From Chitinophagaceae bacterium (GTDB lineage: Bacteria > Bacteroidota > Bacteroidia > Chitinophagales > Chitinophagaceae): DNA of 64,000 bases. The stretch is from positions 55,444 to 119,443 of the forward strand of contig CANGOX010000003.1 of the NCBI GenBank assembly GCA_947455605.1. The letters are read 5' to 3'. Below, in pieces: positions 44,460 to 53,457 of this stretch (its first letter is position 1; each line of letters starts with the position of its first letter). The notes under the pieces were generated by a model. That model made no database searches. It worked only from the letters and a program-made list of their open reading frames with translations, and was not told the DNA's origin. A program made the translations under genes and the position numbers.

Positions 44460-45328
44460 TGATGAAACTTCACACAGTAAACAGCGGATATTTTAAATTA
44501 GATGGCGGTGCCATGTATGGTGTGGTTCCCAAAAGCATGTGGAATAAATTAAATCCTGCTGATGAGAACAATCTCTGTAACTGGGCATTGCGTTGCTTAT
44601 TGATTGAAGACGGCAACCGATTGATATTAATTGACAATGGCTGCGGTAACAAACAGGATGCGAAATTTTTCAGTCATTATCACCTGCATGGTGATACATT
44701 AGATACCTCTCTTGATAAATTGGGTTTTCATAAAGACGATATCACCGATGTGTTCTTAACGCATCTTCATTTTGATCATTGCGGTGGTAGTATTTCCAGA
44801 AACGGCGACAAGTTGATCCCTGCCTTTAAAAACGCCGTTTACCACAGTAATGAAGATCATTGGCAATGGGCCACCGTTCCCAACGACAGGGAGAAAGCGT
44901 CATTTCTGAAAGAAAACATTCTCCCTATCAAAGAAAGCGGGCAATTGCAATTCTTACATGTACCCGATAAAGGATTTGCCCCAAATGGCAACCTGAGCAG
45001 TACGCCGTTTGCTGAAAATATTTGGGTACGGTTTGTAAATGGTCATACCGATAAAATGATGTTGCCCCAGATCAGCTACAAAGGCCGTACGATCGTATAT
45101 ATGGCAGATCTACTGCCTTCAGTGGGCCATATACCACTGCCTTATGTGATGGCCTATGATATGTTCCCCTTAACCACCTTGCAGGAGAAGAAAAGCTTTC
45201 TGCAGGAGGCTGTAGACAATGAATATATTCTCTATTTTGAGCATGATCCTGTAAATGAATGTTGTACCCTGCATACAACAGAAAAGGGTATCAGACCTAA
45301 GGATATCTTCAACCTGAATGATATATAG
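44459..45328 (+). CDS. MBL-fold hydrolase (lactonase-like)
   Basis: 289 residues. Metal motif THLHFDHCGG (~101-110), an upstream HYHLHGDTLDTSL, a later NGHTDKMM and MADLLPSVGHIP give the binuclear zinc site of AHL-lactonase-like and related MBL enzymes. No signal peptide. It could hydrolyse a lactone or a small ester; the substrate is unknown. Coupled to the MFS gene. Confidence 0.85.
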   Translation: MMKLHTVNSGYFKLDGGAMYGVVPKSMWNKLNPADENNLCNWALRCLLIEDGNRLILIDNGCGNKQDAKFFSHYHLHGDTLDTSLDKLGFHKDDITDVFLTHLHFDHCGGSISRNGDKLIPAFKNAVYHSNEDHWQWATVPNDREKASFLKENILPIKESGQLQFLHVPDKGFAPNGNLSSTPFAENIWVRFVNGHTDKMMLPQISYKGRTIVYMADLLPSVGHIPLPYVMAYDMFPLTTLQEKKSFLQEAVDNEYILYFEHDPVNECCTLHTTEKGIRPKDIFNLNDI

Positions 45329-45462
45329 CCCTACAAGCCGTAGTTATTTTCAATGTATTATTACCGTTATTATCCCCATGAAAATCGGTGTTTTCAATAG
45401 GGATGGCTATGGAGATATCCATTAATTTGAGTGCAGCAATTTTGTACTTAAATCCAATATCC

Positions 45463-45795
45463 ATGCACAAAAGCCAAATTGCGTCCTGCCCAGACTGTGG
45501 TGGGCGTATCCCCTTTAAGCAATTCGTGCAGTTGAACAATCTTTCAGCTACGAACTGTGCTACCTGTAACATCCGAATTGAGATCTCAAACCGTACCACC
45601 AACGCCATCATGGCCGGTATTTCCGGGTTAATGTCGGCTGTTGCGGTTGTTTTCTGCGCCTATTTTGGGGAAGAAAGATATCAATCTCTTTTTGGAGGGA
45701 TCTTTTTTGGCCTTTGTCTGGCCGCCTTATTCATTGTGGGATTGTGCAGTTATGCTTACCGGCATTCGAGGTTGAACAGGATCTGTAACCGTTGA
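45463..45795 (+). CDS. small zinc-ribbon membrane protein
   Basis: 110 residues from ATG 45463 (MHKSQIASCPDCGG). Two CxxC pairs (CPDCG and CATC, about 24 residues apart) make a zinc ribbon, followed by two membrane helices (~50-68 and ~80-100). The frame is open to 45388 but the added residues look unrelated. Function unknown; convergent with the DUF3108 gene. Confidence 0.65.
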   Translation: MHKSQIASCPDCGGRIPFKQFVQLNNLSATNCATCNIRIEISNRTTNAIMAGISGLMSAVAVVFCAYFGEERYQSLFGGIFFGLCLAALFIVGLCSYAYRHSRLNRICNR

Positions 45796-45799
45796 GGTT

Positions 45800-46591
45800 T
45801 TATCTGAAGCTCAACATAGAACTCAGCGGATAACGCAGGTTGCGGTATTGCATCATATCCACTTTCACGCTTCCCACTACAATGGGGCTTTCTATACGTA
45901 ATGGGATATGGTTGGCATCATCACTTACCCAAACCGTCATTTTTTCGCCACCTTCAAAGAGGGTACCTTTTACCAGCAAGGGCTTGAATTTGATGGCCCT
46001 GAATTTTCCGTATTTGGTTTTGATCTCTTCCTTACCCAAATATTTGATGTAGAGATTAAAGACCTCATTGTCGAGAAACATAGTGAACGGAATTTTGTCA
46101 TCAGGTTGATACTTTGAGAAATCAATGTTCCTGGCATAATAGATCGAACTCAACACATCCTGTATACATGCCGGTACTTTAAACACACCATCCGTGGCTA
46201 CCGCTGTTGATGTTTGCTTATTAAAACTCACATTCTCGTATTTCTTAAATCCACCTTCGCTTACATTCCGGATAAACTTCAATGGCTGTAAAGTTGCCGT
46301 ATCAATAAAAGATTCGTAGCGGTCGCGTACTTTAAAGATCCAGTCGTAGCTGGGATTGGAACTACCCACACCAACTACATGGTAAACCGGATGATCATTG
46401 AGATGCTCCTGTGTAACCGTAAAATTGGCAGACCCCGCATTGATATACAGACCCACTACAGAATAAAAAACATTGAATGTGATATTCTCCCCATCCTGAA
46501 AAGCCCGGTTACGGATACCGCAAAACTCATCACCTGCCGACAGGGATCGCCAACACAATATCATCAATAATACCAATCCTGTTTTTTTCAC
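45800..46591 (-). CDS. DUF3108 periplasmic protein
   Basis: 263 residues with a signal peptide (to about SAG, residue 19). GENITFNVFYSVVGLYINAGSANF, YRNLRYP and the beta-rich body match DUF3108, a LolA-related fold of unknown function. Overlaps the preceding UPF0104-type gene by 4 bases, so the two are coupled and may act together in envelope lipid handling (inference). Confidence 0.85.
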   Translation of the reverse strand: MKKTGLVLLMILCWRSLSAGDEFCGIRNRAFQDGENITFNVFYSVVGLYINAGSANFTVTQEHLNDHPVYHVVGVGSSNPSYDWIFKVRDRYESFIDTATLQPLKFIRNVSEGGFKKYENVSFNKQTSTAVATDGVFKVPACIQDVLSSIYYARNIDFSKYQPDDKIPFTMFLDNEVFNLYIKYLGKEEIKTKYGKFRAIKFKPLLVKGTLFEGGEKMTVWVSDDANHIPLRIESPIVVGSVKVDMMQYRNLRYPLSSMLSFR

Positions 46592-47529
46592 TCATTAACC
46601 TGTTTATTTCTGAATAATCTGATCCCCAATATAAACAAACTGCCTGCAATAGCCGGAATGATCAGGTTAATGATCCAGATACCTGCAGCGGTTGCAACGA
46701 TGCCTACCGTATTGGCACTTAATAATCCAAATAACTGGATACTCACTTTGCCCCTGAACCCCAACTCAGCCAGCGCAATGGTTGGTACGATAGCCAGTAC
46801 CAGAAACATTACACAAACCATGGAGGCTGCATCTATCCAGTTCACATTTACCTCAAACACCTGCAGCAATAATATATACTGCAGTACAAATACAACGTAT
46901 CGGCAGAAAGAAAGGATTAAAATTCTTGTTAATTCTTTCCAATGGAAGTCTTCCAGTTTCTGTACAAAGAATCTGTGCTTGCCAATAAACGGAATTTTTT
47001 CCAGTAATTGGATCAGCCATGATAAACGGAAAAAGAGCAGGATAAATAATACAATTCCCACTGAAATGACCCAGATCAGACTATCTAACCAAAACCCTGA
47101 TAATCCTTCCAGATGATGTGTGTTATCCAATAACGAAAACCGCATATATAAAAGCCCGATCAACCCAATAAAAAAAGTAATGATGATCTGGCTCATACTT
47201 CCCACCAATGATAAAAGGATACCACGTAACCGGTTACCCTCTTCGAGGTAAATAGACCTGGCAACAGATTCACCCGCACGGTTCAAAGTGTTGAAGGCCA
47301 GTGCCTGTCCCGCAAAAACAGCTTTGTAAGCCTTCCAGAAAGTAACTTTCTGGATGCCTCCTACCAGCACCTGCCATTTACGCGCCTCTATACCCCAGTT
47401 CACCAACATCAATACGATCACTAACCAGAATTTCCAGCTTTGGGGGCCGTTAATAGCACCAACGATCAGGTTCCATGACTGATGTACATCAGCCTGCTTT
47501 TGTATCTGGTTGTAAATGGAATACGACAA
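46588..47529 (-). CDS. UPF0104 / lysylphosphatidylglycerol-synthase-TM family protein, start uncertain
   Basis: 313 residues from TTG 47529, with about seven to eight membrane helices (..WLVIVLMLVNWGIEARKW, LNRAGESVARSIYLEEGN, FILGIRLFRNK). The family includes flippase-like domains fused to or related to MprF. The frame stays open upstream and reads plausible residues (LNKKLKIFLNYFVGPILFVW) that would supply the first membrane helix, but there is no ATG or GTG in it before the stop at the heptamer array (47644-47685). Either a CTG/ATC-type start near 47589 is used, or the 5' end was damaged by the repeat. 4-base overlap with DUF3108. Confidence 0.75.
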   Translation of the reverse strand: MSYSIYNQIQKQADVHQSWNLIVGAINGPQSWKFWLVIVLMLVNWGIEARKWQVLVGGIQKVTFWKAYKAVFAGQALAFNTLNRAGESVARSIYLEEGNRLRGILLSLVGSMSQIIITFFIGLIGLLYMRFSLLDNTHHLEGLSGFWLDSLIWVISVGIVLFILLFFRLSWLIQLLEKIPFIGKHRFFVQKLEDFHWKELTRILILSFCRYVVFVLQYILLLQVFEVNVNWIDAASMVCVMFLVLAIVPTIALAELGFRGKVSIQLFGLLSANTVGIVATAAGIWIINLIIPAIAGSLFILGIRLFRNKQVNE

Positions 47530-47643
47530 CCATACAAACAGGATAGGGCCAACAAAATAATTGAGAAATATTTTCAGTTTCTTATTCAGGATCAGGCATT
47601 TTAAGGCAGTACAAAGAACGGTGATCGGGGTGAGATAGAAAAG

Positions 47644-47742
47644 CGTGAGATGTGGGCCGTGAATCGTGAGTCGTCAGTCGTGAGCTTTAGAATCATTTAT
47701 TTAGCCCATTCTTCACTCACGACTGACGACTCACTACTCACG
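47644..47742. repeat. facing heptamer arrays, CGTGAGT family (arms 47644-47685 and 47715-47742)
   Basis: Left units CGTGAGA, TGTGGGC, CGTGAAT, CGTGAGT, CGTCAGT, CGTGAGC; right on the minus strand CGTGAGT, AGTGAGT, CGTCAGT, CGTGAGT. The order of variants matches between arms, giving a long hairpin with a 29-base loop in the divergent gap between the UPF0104-type gene and ruvC. Confidence 0.92.
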
Positions 47743-47774
47743 AAATCCCTCAAACCCCGTATTTTCACCAAACC

Positions 47775-48335
47775 ATGAAGAAGCCAGAGATCATTTTAGG
47801 CATTGACCCGGGAACCCAGTTAATGGGCTATGCTTTATTACGTATCAGCAATGGCCAGCCACAGGTAATCTTGATGGATGTGCTGAAGCTGACCAAAGAA
47901 AAAGATATCTATGCCCGGCTTGAAATGATCCATACCAAAGTATGTGAGCTCATCAAACTTTACCAACCTTCTACGTTTGCCATTGAAGCGCCATTTTTTG
48001 GAAAGAATGTACAAAGCATGCTTAAACTGGGCCGGGCACAAGGCGTAGCCATAGCAGCCGCCATGCAGGCCAAAATACCGGTTACCGAATACTCACCTAA
48101 GAAAGTAAAACAGTCAACCACCGGAAACGGTAATGCAGATAAGGACCAGGTTTGGAAAATGCTGCAGCGAACATTGAACATTGAAGAAAAGCCTCAATAC
48201 TTTGATGCTACCGATGCATTGGCCGTTGCACTCTGTCATCATTACCAAACTTCTTCCGTTTTAGGTAAAGCAGTAAAAGGATTAAAAGGCTGGGACGATT
48301 TTATTGCAAAAAATCCGGGGAGGGTGAAGAAATAA
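47775..48335 (+). CDS. ruvC: RuvC: Holliday junction resolvase
   Basis: 186 residues. RNase H fold with the acidic set D in LGIDPGTQLMGYALL, E in FAIEAPFFGKN, and D's in FDATDALAVALCHH. RuvC cuts Holliday junctions after RuvAB branch migration. The TAA stop overlaps the first base of an AGTCTGG heptamer array. Confidence 0.96.
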   Translation: MKKPEIILGIDPGTQLMGYALLRISNGQPQVILMDVLKLTKEKDIYARLEMIHTKVCELIKLYQPSTFAIEAPFFGKNVQSMLKLGRAQGVAIAAAMQAKIPVTEYSPKKVKQSTTGNGNADKDQVWKMLQRTLNIEEKPQYFDATDALAVALCHHYQTSSVLGKAVKGLKGWDDFIAKNPGRVKK

Positions 48336-48424
48336 GTCTGGAGTTAGGAGTCTGGAGTCTGAAGTATTAAACTATCCAAACTCCAGACTCCTAACTCCAA
48401 ACTCCTAACTCCAGACTCCTAACT
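48335..48424. repeat. facing heptamer arrays, AGTCTGG family (arms 48335-48365 and 48376-48424)
   Basis: Left: AGTCTGG, AGTTAGG, AGTCTGG, AGTCTGA. Right on the minus strand, seven exact units: AGTTAGG, AGTCTGG, AGTTAGG, AGTTTGG, AGTTAGG, AGTCTGG, AGTTTGG. It spans the entire space between the ruvC and HIT stop codons and supplies the HIT TAG. Confidence 0.93.
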
Positions 48425-48811
48425 AATCGCAGCAACAATCTTCTCCTGCACTTCCTTCAATTCTTCCGCAGACAATTTGAGTTTGGCACGGTTAAAATTC
48501 AGATCATCTGCACTGTTAATAGGGATCAGGTGTACATGTGCATGCGGCACTTCCAGCCCTACAACACTTATCCCGCAACGGTTACAGGGGAATGTTTTTT
48601 CGATCGCATGGGCAATAGGCTTTGAAAAAATAAGGATCTCTTGCAGATAATCATCGGTAAGATCAAACAGTTTATCCGTCTCAATTTTAGGCACTACCAG
48701 TACATGCCCCTTTACCAAAGGAAAGATATCCAGGAAGGCGAAGAATTTTTCGTTCTCGAGGATTTTGTAAGAAGGGATCTGGCCCGCAATTATCTTAGAA
48801 AATATAGTCAT
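48419..48811 (-). CDS. HIT-family protein
   Basis: 130 residues from ATG 48809-48811 (MTIFSKIIAGQIPSYK). The frame extends through a period-8 repeat to 48889, which is rejected. The histidine triad HAHVHLIP (~97-104) is complete. HIT (Hint-branch) enzymes hydrolyse nucleoside phosphoramidates and similar nucleotides. The TAG stop comes from the adjoining heptamer array. Confidence 0.93.
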   Translation of the reverse strand: MTIFSKIIAGQIPSYKILENEKFFAFLDIFPLVKGHVLVVPKIETDKLFDLTDDYLQEILIFSKPIAHAIEKTFPCNRCGISVVGLEVPHAHVHLIPINSADDLNFNRAKLKLSAEELKEVQEKIVAAIS

Positions 48812-48872
48812 GGTAATTTTGAAATTTTGGAATTGCAGATTTTGAAATTTAAACAACAATGAAAAGTTAATG

Positions 48873-48880
48873 CAAAAATA
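48873..48880 (-). promoter_or_regulatory. -7 element TATTTTTG of the HIT gene
   Basis: Exact TAnnTTTG on the minus strand within the T-rich tail of the greA terminator, about 61 bases before the HIT start. Confidence 0.5.
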
Positions 48881-48882
48881 AA

Positions 48883-48903
48883 GCGCCAACAGGTTGTTGG
48901 CGC
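48883..48903 (-). terminator. greA terminator
   Basis: GCGCCAAC and GTTGGCGC form an 8-bp G/C stem with a 5-base loop, followed on the minus strand by TTTATTTTT. Confidence 0.8.
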
Positions 48904-48947
48904 CATAATAAATTTCAAAATTCCAAAATTGTACTTTCCAAAATTTC

Positions 48948-49424
48948 CTAAACAGTGATCTCTTCCACCCTGAACTTCATCACACCGTTCGGTGCCTGTA
49001 TTTCAGCTATTTCACCTCTTTTCTTGCCCATCAACCCCTTTCCGATGGGGGAGCCTGCAGAGATCTTACCGAGTTTCAGATCGGCTTCTTTTTCGCCTAC
49101 CAGCTGGTAAGTGACTGTTTTTTTAGTGGCCATATTGGTAATGGTTACTTTAGTTAAAATAGTAACCTTACTGGTATCAATGGTACTTGTGTCTACAATT
49201 TTGGCATTGGCAATAACGCCTTCCAGTTGTTTGATCTTGGCTTCGAGCATGCCTTGGGCTTCTTTGGCAGAATCATATTCAGCATTTTCTTTCAGATCGC
49301 CTTTTTCGCGGGCTTCCGCAATAGCTCTAGATGAAGCAGGACGGTCAACAGCTTTCATACGATGGAGCTCTTCGCGCATCTTATCAAATGTCTCCTGGGT
49401 CACGTACATATTAGCATCACTCAT
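48948..49424 (-). CDS. greA: GreA transcript-cleavage factor
   Basis: 158 residues from ATG 49422-49424 (MSDANMYVTQETFDKM); the frame continues upstream in a non-conserved hydrophobic stretch. An alternative ATG at 49409 (MYVTQETF) is equally plausible. The N-terminal coiled coil (EARE...DLKENAEYDSAKEAQ) and C-terminal FKBP-like domain (AGSPIGKGLMGKKRGE) are typical. GreA rescues backtracked RNA polymerase. The TAG stop is in a period-8 repeat. Confidence 0.95.
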   Translation of the reverse strand: MSDANMYVTQETFDKMREELHRMKAVDRPASSRAIAEAREKGDLKENAEYDSAKEAQGMLEAKIKQLEGVIANAKIVDTSTIDTSKVTILTKVTITNMATKKTVTYQLVGEKEADLKLGKISAGSPIGKGLMGKKRGEIAEIQAPNGVMKFRVEEITV

Positions 49425-49490
49425 ACTCTGGGCTATTAAAAGGGTCAAAAAAAATACAACGCCACATTTGATTGCAGCGTTGCAGGGCGT

Positions 49491-49498
49491 CAAAAATA
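49491..49498 (-). promoter_or_regulatory. candidate greA -7 element TATTTTTG
   Basis: Exact TAnnTTTG on the minus strand, 66 bases before the chosen start. No clear TTG upstream. Confidence 0.4.
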
Positions 49499-49627
49499 GT
49501 AAAATCACAGAAAACTCACCTGAAAAAGACTGATTTTTATGGAATACTGGCTATTTCCCAACATAAATGGCCCGGAATGAGCCATGAAATGCTCATTTCA
49601 GGCTTTTCATTTTCAGAATTGGGTTTT

Positions 49628-50551
49628 TCAGATCCCCAATTTATCCAACACAACTTTTGCCATCCGGTAAAAAGCTTCATAACTATAGCCGGCAATATGC
49701 GGGGTAATGATCACATTGGGTTGTGCGAGTAACCAATCCAGGTCTGCTTTTTCATCAGCTGTGTAGGTGTCTAATTTTTCGTTCTCCAGAACATCTAAAG
49801 CTGCTGCTTTGATCTTTCCGTTTTGTAAGGCCCGGATCAATGCCTTTGTATCTGTTACTTTTCCGCGACAGGTATTAATAAAATATGGCTGCTTTTGAAG
49901 CCCATTGAAAAATTCATCATTGGCCATATGCTTTGTATCATCTGTTAAAGGCAAATGCAAACTCACCACATCTGCATACCGGGCTATCTGCTCAAGGCTT
50001 GCTTCGCGGATATAGTTTTTCGCAAAACCTGCTTTATAAACATCATTGGCCAAAACTGTAACCTCAAAAGATGAGAGGATCTTCGCAAACGCACTACCCG
50101 TATTTCCAAAGCCGATAATACCTACTGTTTTGCCGCTAAGTTCATCCGCACGGTTCGCATCACGCAGCCATTTACCTTCTTTGATCTCCTGGTTACTGCT
50201 GTTAATGCGATTCATCAGGTTGAGTAACAAACCCAATGCGTGTTCCGCTACGGCATTGCGGTTGCCTTCCGGACTGCTTACACAGCGGATTTGCTTAGAC
50301 TCTGCATAGGCCACATCAATCAGTTCCATACCGCTACCCAATCTACCGATCCATTGCAGTTTGGTGGCTTTTTCGATCATCGCTTTATCAATGGCGCGGG
50401 TGGTTACAAATAATCCCGTTGCTTCTCCTATCTCTTCTGCGAGTGCTGCATTGGTAATCTCAGGATGGTGTATAACCTCAAACCCTTTTGCTTCCAAGGT
50501 CTGCAAAAGGTATTCGTTTACTTTAGAGGTGATGATGACTTTCGGTTTCAC
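49628..50551 (-). CDS. D-2-hydroxyacid dehydrogenase (SerA-like)
   Basis: 307 residues beginning at GTG 50549-50551 (reads [16 protein letters not shown]). NAD loop [17 protein letters not shown], catalytic R in [10 protein letters not shown] in LDVLENEK and H in [13 protein letters not shown]. The size and lack of an ACT domain resemble Bacteroidota phosphoglycerate-dehydrogenase-like enzymes or glycerate/lactate dehydrogenases; the substrate is not settled. rsmA lies upstream on the same strand (25-base gap). Confidence 0.88.
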   Translation of the reverse strand: MKPKVIITSKVNEYLLQTLEAKGFEVIHHPEITNAALAEEIGEATGLFVTTRAIDKAMIEKATKLQWIGRLGSGMELIDVAYAESKQIRCVSSPEGNRNAVAEHALGLLLNLMNRINSSNQEIKEGKWLRDANRADELSGKTVGIIGFGNTGSAFAKILSSFEVTVLANDVYKAGFAKNYIREASLEQIARYADVVSLHLPLTDDTKHMANDEFFNGLQKQPYFINTCRGKVTDTKALIRALQNGKIKAAALDVLENEKLDTYTADEKADLDWLLAQPNVIITPHIAGYSYEAFYRMAKVVLDKLGI

Positions 50552-50576
50552 AGGTTTCTTTTTCGCTTCAGTTAAT

Positions 50577-51332
50577 TTATCTCATCAGAAAAGTGAGTGC
50601 GGCAAATTGCTCAATACTTAACTGCTCGGCTCTTTTATTAAATATTTCATCAGCCAACACAGATTCTTCAAATTGTCCTTTCACTGCATTCCGCAGCATT
50701 TTTCTTCGTTGATTAAAAGCGGCTTTTACCAACACAAACAGATCACGCTCACTCTTGATAGCAACCGGATCAGCTTTCTTACGCAAACGTATCACACCAC
50801 TCATTACTTTAGGCGGAGGATTAAAACTTTCGGGCGGCACATCAAACAAATAGTCCACTTCATAAAATGCCTGTACCAATACACTCAAGATCCCATACAC
50901 TTTCGTACCTGGTTTTGAAACGATCCGCTGCGCCACTTCTTTCTGGAACATCCCGATCATCACCGGCACATGCACTCTCCATTCTAACACTTTGAATAAT
51001 ATCTGCGAAGAGATATTGTAAGGAAAATTGCCCACTACCGTAAAATCCTCTCCAAAAGGAGCATCTATCTCCAATATGCTTTCGTGAATGATCTTTCCTT
51101 TGATGGCAGGATACGTAGTCTCCAGATACACCACTTTCTCATCATCCAGCTCCACGGCCCTGAAATCGATACCGGGTAAAGGAAGCAGGTATTTGGTCAA
51201 TGCCCCGCCGCCCGGACCTACTTCCACCAATCGGGTAAAAGCATCCTCCTGCAAGGCCCCCACGATCTTTTTACAGATCGATTCATCTTTTAAAAAGTGC
51301 TGACCGAGTGATTTCTTAAGGGTGTACTGCAT
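50577..51332 (-). CDS. rsmA: RsmA (KsgA): 16S rRNA dimethyladenosine transferase
   Basis: 251 residues from ATG 51330-51332 ([17 protein letters not shown]); the open frame runs to 51422 through heptamer repeats and is rejected. [13 protein letters not shown] loop [13 protein letters not shown] and [10 protein letters not shown] (motif IV NxPY) identify the enzyme that dimethylates two adenosines near the 3' end of 16S rRNA. TATTTTTG ends 5 bases before ATG, so the mRNA is nearly leaderless. Confidence 0.97.
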   Translation of the reverse strand: MQYTLKKSLGQHFLKDESICKKIVGALQEDAFTRLVEVGPGGGALTKYLLPLPGIDFRAVELDDEKVVYLETTYPAIKGKIIHESILEIDAPFGEDFTVVGNFPYNISSQILFKVLEWRVHVPVMIGMFQKEVAQRIVSKPGTKVYGILSVLVQAFYEVDYLFDVPPESFNPPPKVMSGVIRLRKKADPVAIKSERDLFVLVKAAFNQRRKMLRNAVKGQFEESVLADEIFNKRAEQLSIEQFAALTFLMR

Positions 51333-51337
51333 TGGGG

Positions 51338-51345
51338 CAAAAATA
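51338..51345 (-). promoter_or_regulatory. -7 element TATTTTTG of rsmA (leaderless)
   Basis: Exact TAnnTTTG on the minus strand, 5 bases before ATG 51332. Confidence 0.6.
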
Positions 51346-51357
51346 CGGCATTTCCTT

Positions 51358-51430
51358 CGTGAGACGTGAATCGTGAGTGGTGAGTGGACACAGAGACACC
51401 AAACGCACGACTCACGACTCACGATTCACC
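51358..51430. repeat. facing heptamer arrays, CGTGAGT family (arms 51358-51385 and 51403-51430)
   Basis: Left CGTGAGA, CGTGAAT, CGTGAGT, GGTGAGT; right on the minus strand GGTGAAT, CGTGAGT, CGTGAGT, CGTGCGT. They sit in the divergent gap between rsmA and pdxA, just upstream of the rsmA promoter. Confidence 0.9.
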
Positions 51431-51484
51431 TCAAATGCCATTTCCTCCCCTATTCTTCTTATTTTTACAGCCTAAATAGCCGAA

Positions 51485-52576
51485 ATGAGTAACGAATTGC
51501 AAAAGCCGGTCATCGGTTTCACCTGTGGCGACCTGAATGGAATAGGAATTGAGCTGATCATCAAAACATTATCTGATCATCGCCTGCTCGATTTTTGTAC
51601 TCCCGTTGTTTTTGCCAGCAATAAGAGCCTTAATTTTTACAAAAAAGGCCTGGCGGACTATAATTTCAGTTATGCCAATACCCGTGAACTTAACCGTTTA
51701 AACCCTAAACAGGTGAATGTGGTGAATTGCTGGGAAGAAGAAGTGGCCATTACTCCAGGTCAGTTAACGGATATTGGTGGTAAATATGCCCTCATTTCTT
51801 TGCAACAGGCCACCCAGGCTTTAAAAGATGGCCATATACAAGGACTCGTTACAGCCCCTATCCACAAGAAAAACATTCAATCGGAAGAATTTAACTACAG
51901 TGGGCACACCCCTTATTTCAAAGCATTTTTCAATGTTTCGGATGTAGTGATGTTCATGGTAGCAGAAAATATGCGTGTGGGCTTGGTAACCGAGCATGTA
52001 CCCGTGAATGAAATTGTGAAACACATTACCAAAGAGAATATCATTGGCAAACTAAAGATCATCAACAGCAGTTTACAGAAAGATTTTGGAGTTGATAAAC
52101 CACGTATTGCGGTATTGGGATTAAATCCACATGCGGGTGATGAAGGGTTGATAGGTAATGAAGAAGAAACTATCATCAAACCTGCCATCAAAGAAGCCAA
52201 ACACAATATGATGGTGTTTGGCCCATATAGTGCTGATGCATTTTTTGCACGCGGACAGTTTGAAAAATTTGATGCCGTACTTGCCATGTACCACGACCAG
52301 GGATTGATCCCTTTCAAATCACTGGCGCTGGGTGAAGGAACCAATTATACAGCCGGTCTTCCGGTGATCAGAACCAGTCCCGACCATGGAACCGCATTTG
52401 ATATTGCCGGAAAGAACAAAGCAGATAACAGCTCATTTTTAGCTGCTACATTTGAATGTTTAGAGATCATCCGCAAACGTTTTGGCTATGCCGATATGCG
52501 CCGCAACCCTTTGAAAAAGATCAGTGCAAGATTGATTGCCAATGCGGTAGATGAAAAAATTGAAGAAGCAGAATAA
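51485..52576 (+). CDS. pdxA: PdxA: 4-hydroxythreonine-4-phosphate dehydrogenase
   Basis: 363 residues. Family motifs TCGDLNGIGIELIIKTL, the metal ligand region YSGHTPYFKAFF, LGLNPHAGDEGLIGNEE, and MYHDQGLIPFKSLA with GLPVIRTSPDHGTAFDIAG. The enzyme makes the aminoketone precursor of pyridoxal phosphate. A TATTTTTA near-match to the -7 consensus lies ~15 bases upstream. Followed by the mutarotase-like gene after 8 bases. Confidence 0.95.
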   Translation: MSNELQKPVIGFTCGDLNGIGIELIIKTLSDHRLLDFCTPVVFASNKSLNFYKKGLADYNFSYANTRELNRLNPKQVNVVNCWEEEVAITPGQLTDIGGKYALISLQQATQALKDGHIQGLVTAPIHKKNIQSEEFNYSGHTPYFKAFFNVSDVVMFMVAENMRVGLVTEHVPVNEIVKHITKENIIGKLKIINSSLQKDFGVDKPRIAVLGLNPHAGDEGLIGNEEETIIKPAIKEAKHNMMVFGPYSADAFFARGQFEKFDAVLAMYHDQGLIPFKSLALGEGTNYTAGLPVIRTSPDHGTAFDIAGKNKADNSSFLAATFECLEIIRKRFGYADMRRNPLKKISARLIANAVDEKIEEAE

Positions 52577-52584
52577 TTAACGTT

Positions 52585-53457
52585 GTGATGTATTCATTAT
52601 CCAATAGCCTGCTTACAGTTTCGATCTCTGCAAAAGGTGCTGAATTACAAAGTATCCGGCATAAAGTAATTGGCCTGGAATATATGTGGAGCGGAGATGC
52701 GGCTTTCTGGGGAAAGAAAAGCCCGGTACTCTTCCCAATCGTTGGCGGGTTAAAGAACAATACCTATCAATACAAGGGGAAGTCTTACACATTAGGCAGG
52801 CATGGCTTTGCCAGAGAAAGTGTTTTTACAGTTACCGAACAAACCGAAAACAGCATCCGTTTTACGTTGGAAACGAATGCAGAAACCTTGCTGGTATACC
52901 CCTTTGATTTTCGTTTCTCCGTAATCTATACACTGATTGAGAACAAGATCACCGTTTCTTATCAAGTTGAGAACAAAGGCAACGAGCAAATGTATTTTTC
53001 AGTAGGTGCCCATCCGGCATTTGCCGTACCCTTAACAGAAGGAACGGATTATACAGATTACTATTTATCCTTTAACCATATCGAAACTTCGGGTAAATGG
53101 CCCTTATCTCCAGAAGGGCTCATCAAAAAAACACCCGATGCTTTCCTCATTAATACCCAACGTTTACCATTAACCAAGGAGATGTTTTATGGAGACGCTC
53201 TGGTATTTAAAGATCTGGTCTCAAACAGCATCTCCATCCTTTGCGATAAAACAGCGCATGGACTTTGTGTTAGCTACCATAATTTCCCGTTCATGGGAAT
53301 CTGGAGTGCCAAGAATGCCGATTTTGTTTGTATTGAACCCTGGTGCGGGATTGCTGACAGTGTAGATGCTTCAGGAGATATTACGCAAAAAGAAGGTATT
53401 CATTCAATTTTGCCTGAAGAACAATTTACCAGAAGCTGGTGCGTAGAGGTATTTTAA
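52585..53457 (+). CDS. aldose 1-epimerase family protein
   Basis: 290 residues (start MMYS; the second ATG at 52588 is equally possible). The galactose-mutarotase-like beta-sandwich shows in SISAKGAELQSIRHK, WSGDAAFWGKKSPVLFPIVGGL, RHGFARES, and VGAHPAFAVPL. This subgroup includes glucose-6-phosphate 1-epimerase-like proteins; the sugar substrate is unknown. Eight bases after pdxA, so co-transcribed. Confidence 0.88.
   Translation: MMYSLSNSLLTVSISAKGAELQSIRHKVIGLEYMWSGDAAFWGKKSPVLFPIVGGLKNNTYQYKGKSYTLGRHGFARESVFTVTEQTENSIRFTLETNAETLLVYPFDFRFSVIYTLIENKITVSYQVENKGNEQMYFSVGAHPAFAVPLTEGTDYTDYYLSFNHIETSGKWPLSPEGLIKKTPDAFLINTQRLPLTKEMFYGDALVFKDLVSNSISILCDKTAHGLCVSYHNFPFMGIWSAKNADFVCIEPWCGIADSVDASGDITQKEGIHSILPEEQFTRSWCVEVF

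Larger units (their letters stand above)
48817..48950. repeat. period-8 arrays flanking a hairpin (48817-48850 and 48911-48950)
   Basis: Left units TTTTGAAA, TTTTGGAA, TTGCAGAT, TTTGAAAT; right units AATTTCAA, AATTCCAA, AATTGTAC, TTTCCAAA, ATTTCCTA. The halves face each other. The right array supplies the greA TAG stop (48948-48950) and the left lies just before the HIT start. Confidence 0.82.

Noticed and set aside
46658..47116. 152-codon frame opposite the UPF0104-type gene
   Set aside because: Antisense to well-supported membrane-protein coding sequence.
26761..48335. ruvB and ruvC as one operon
   Set aside because: They are 20 kb apart on opposite strands; only functional linkage applies.
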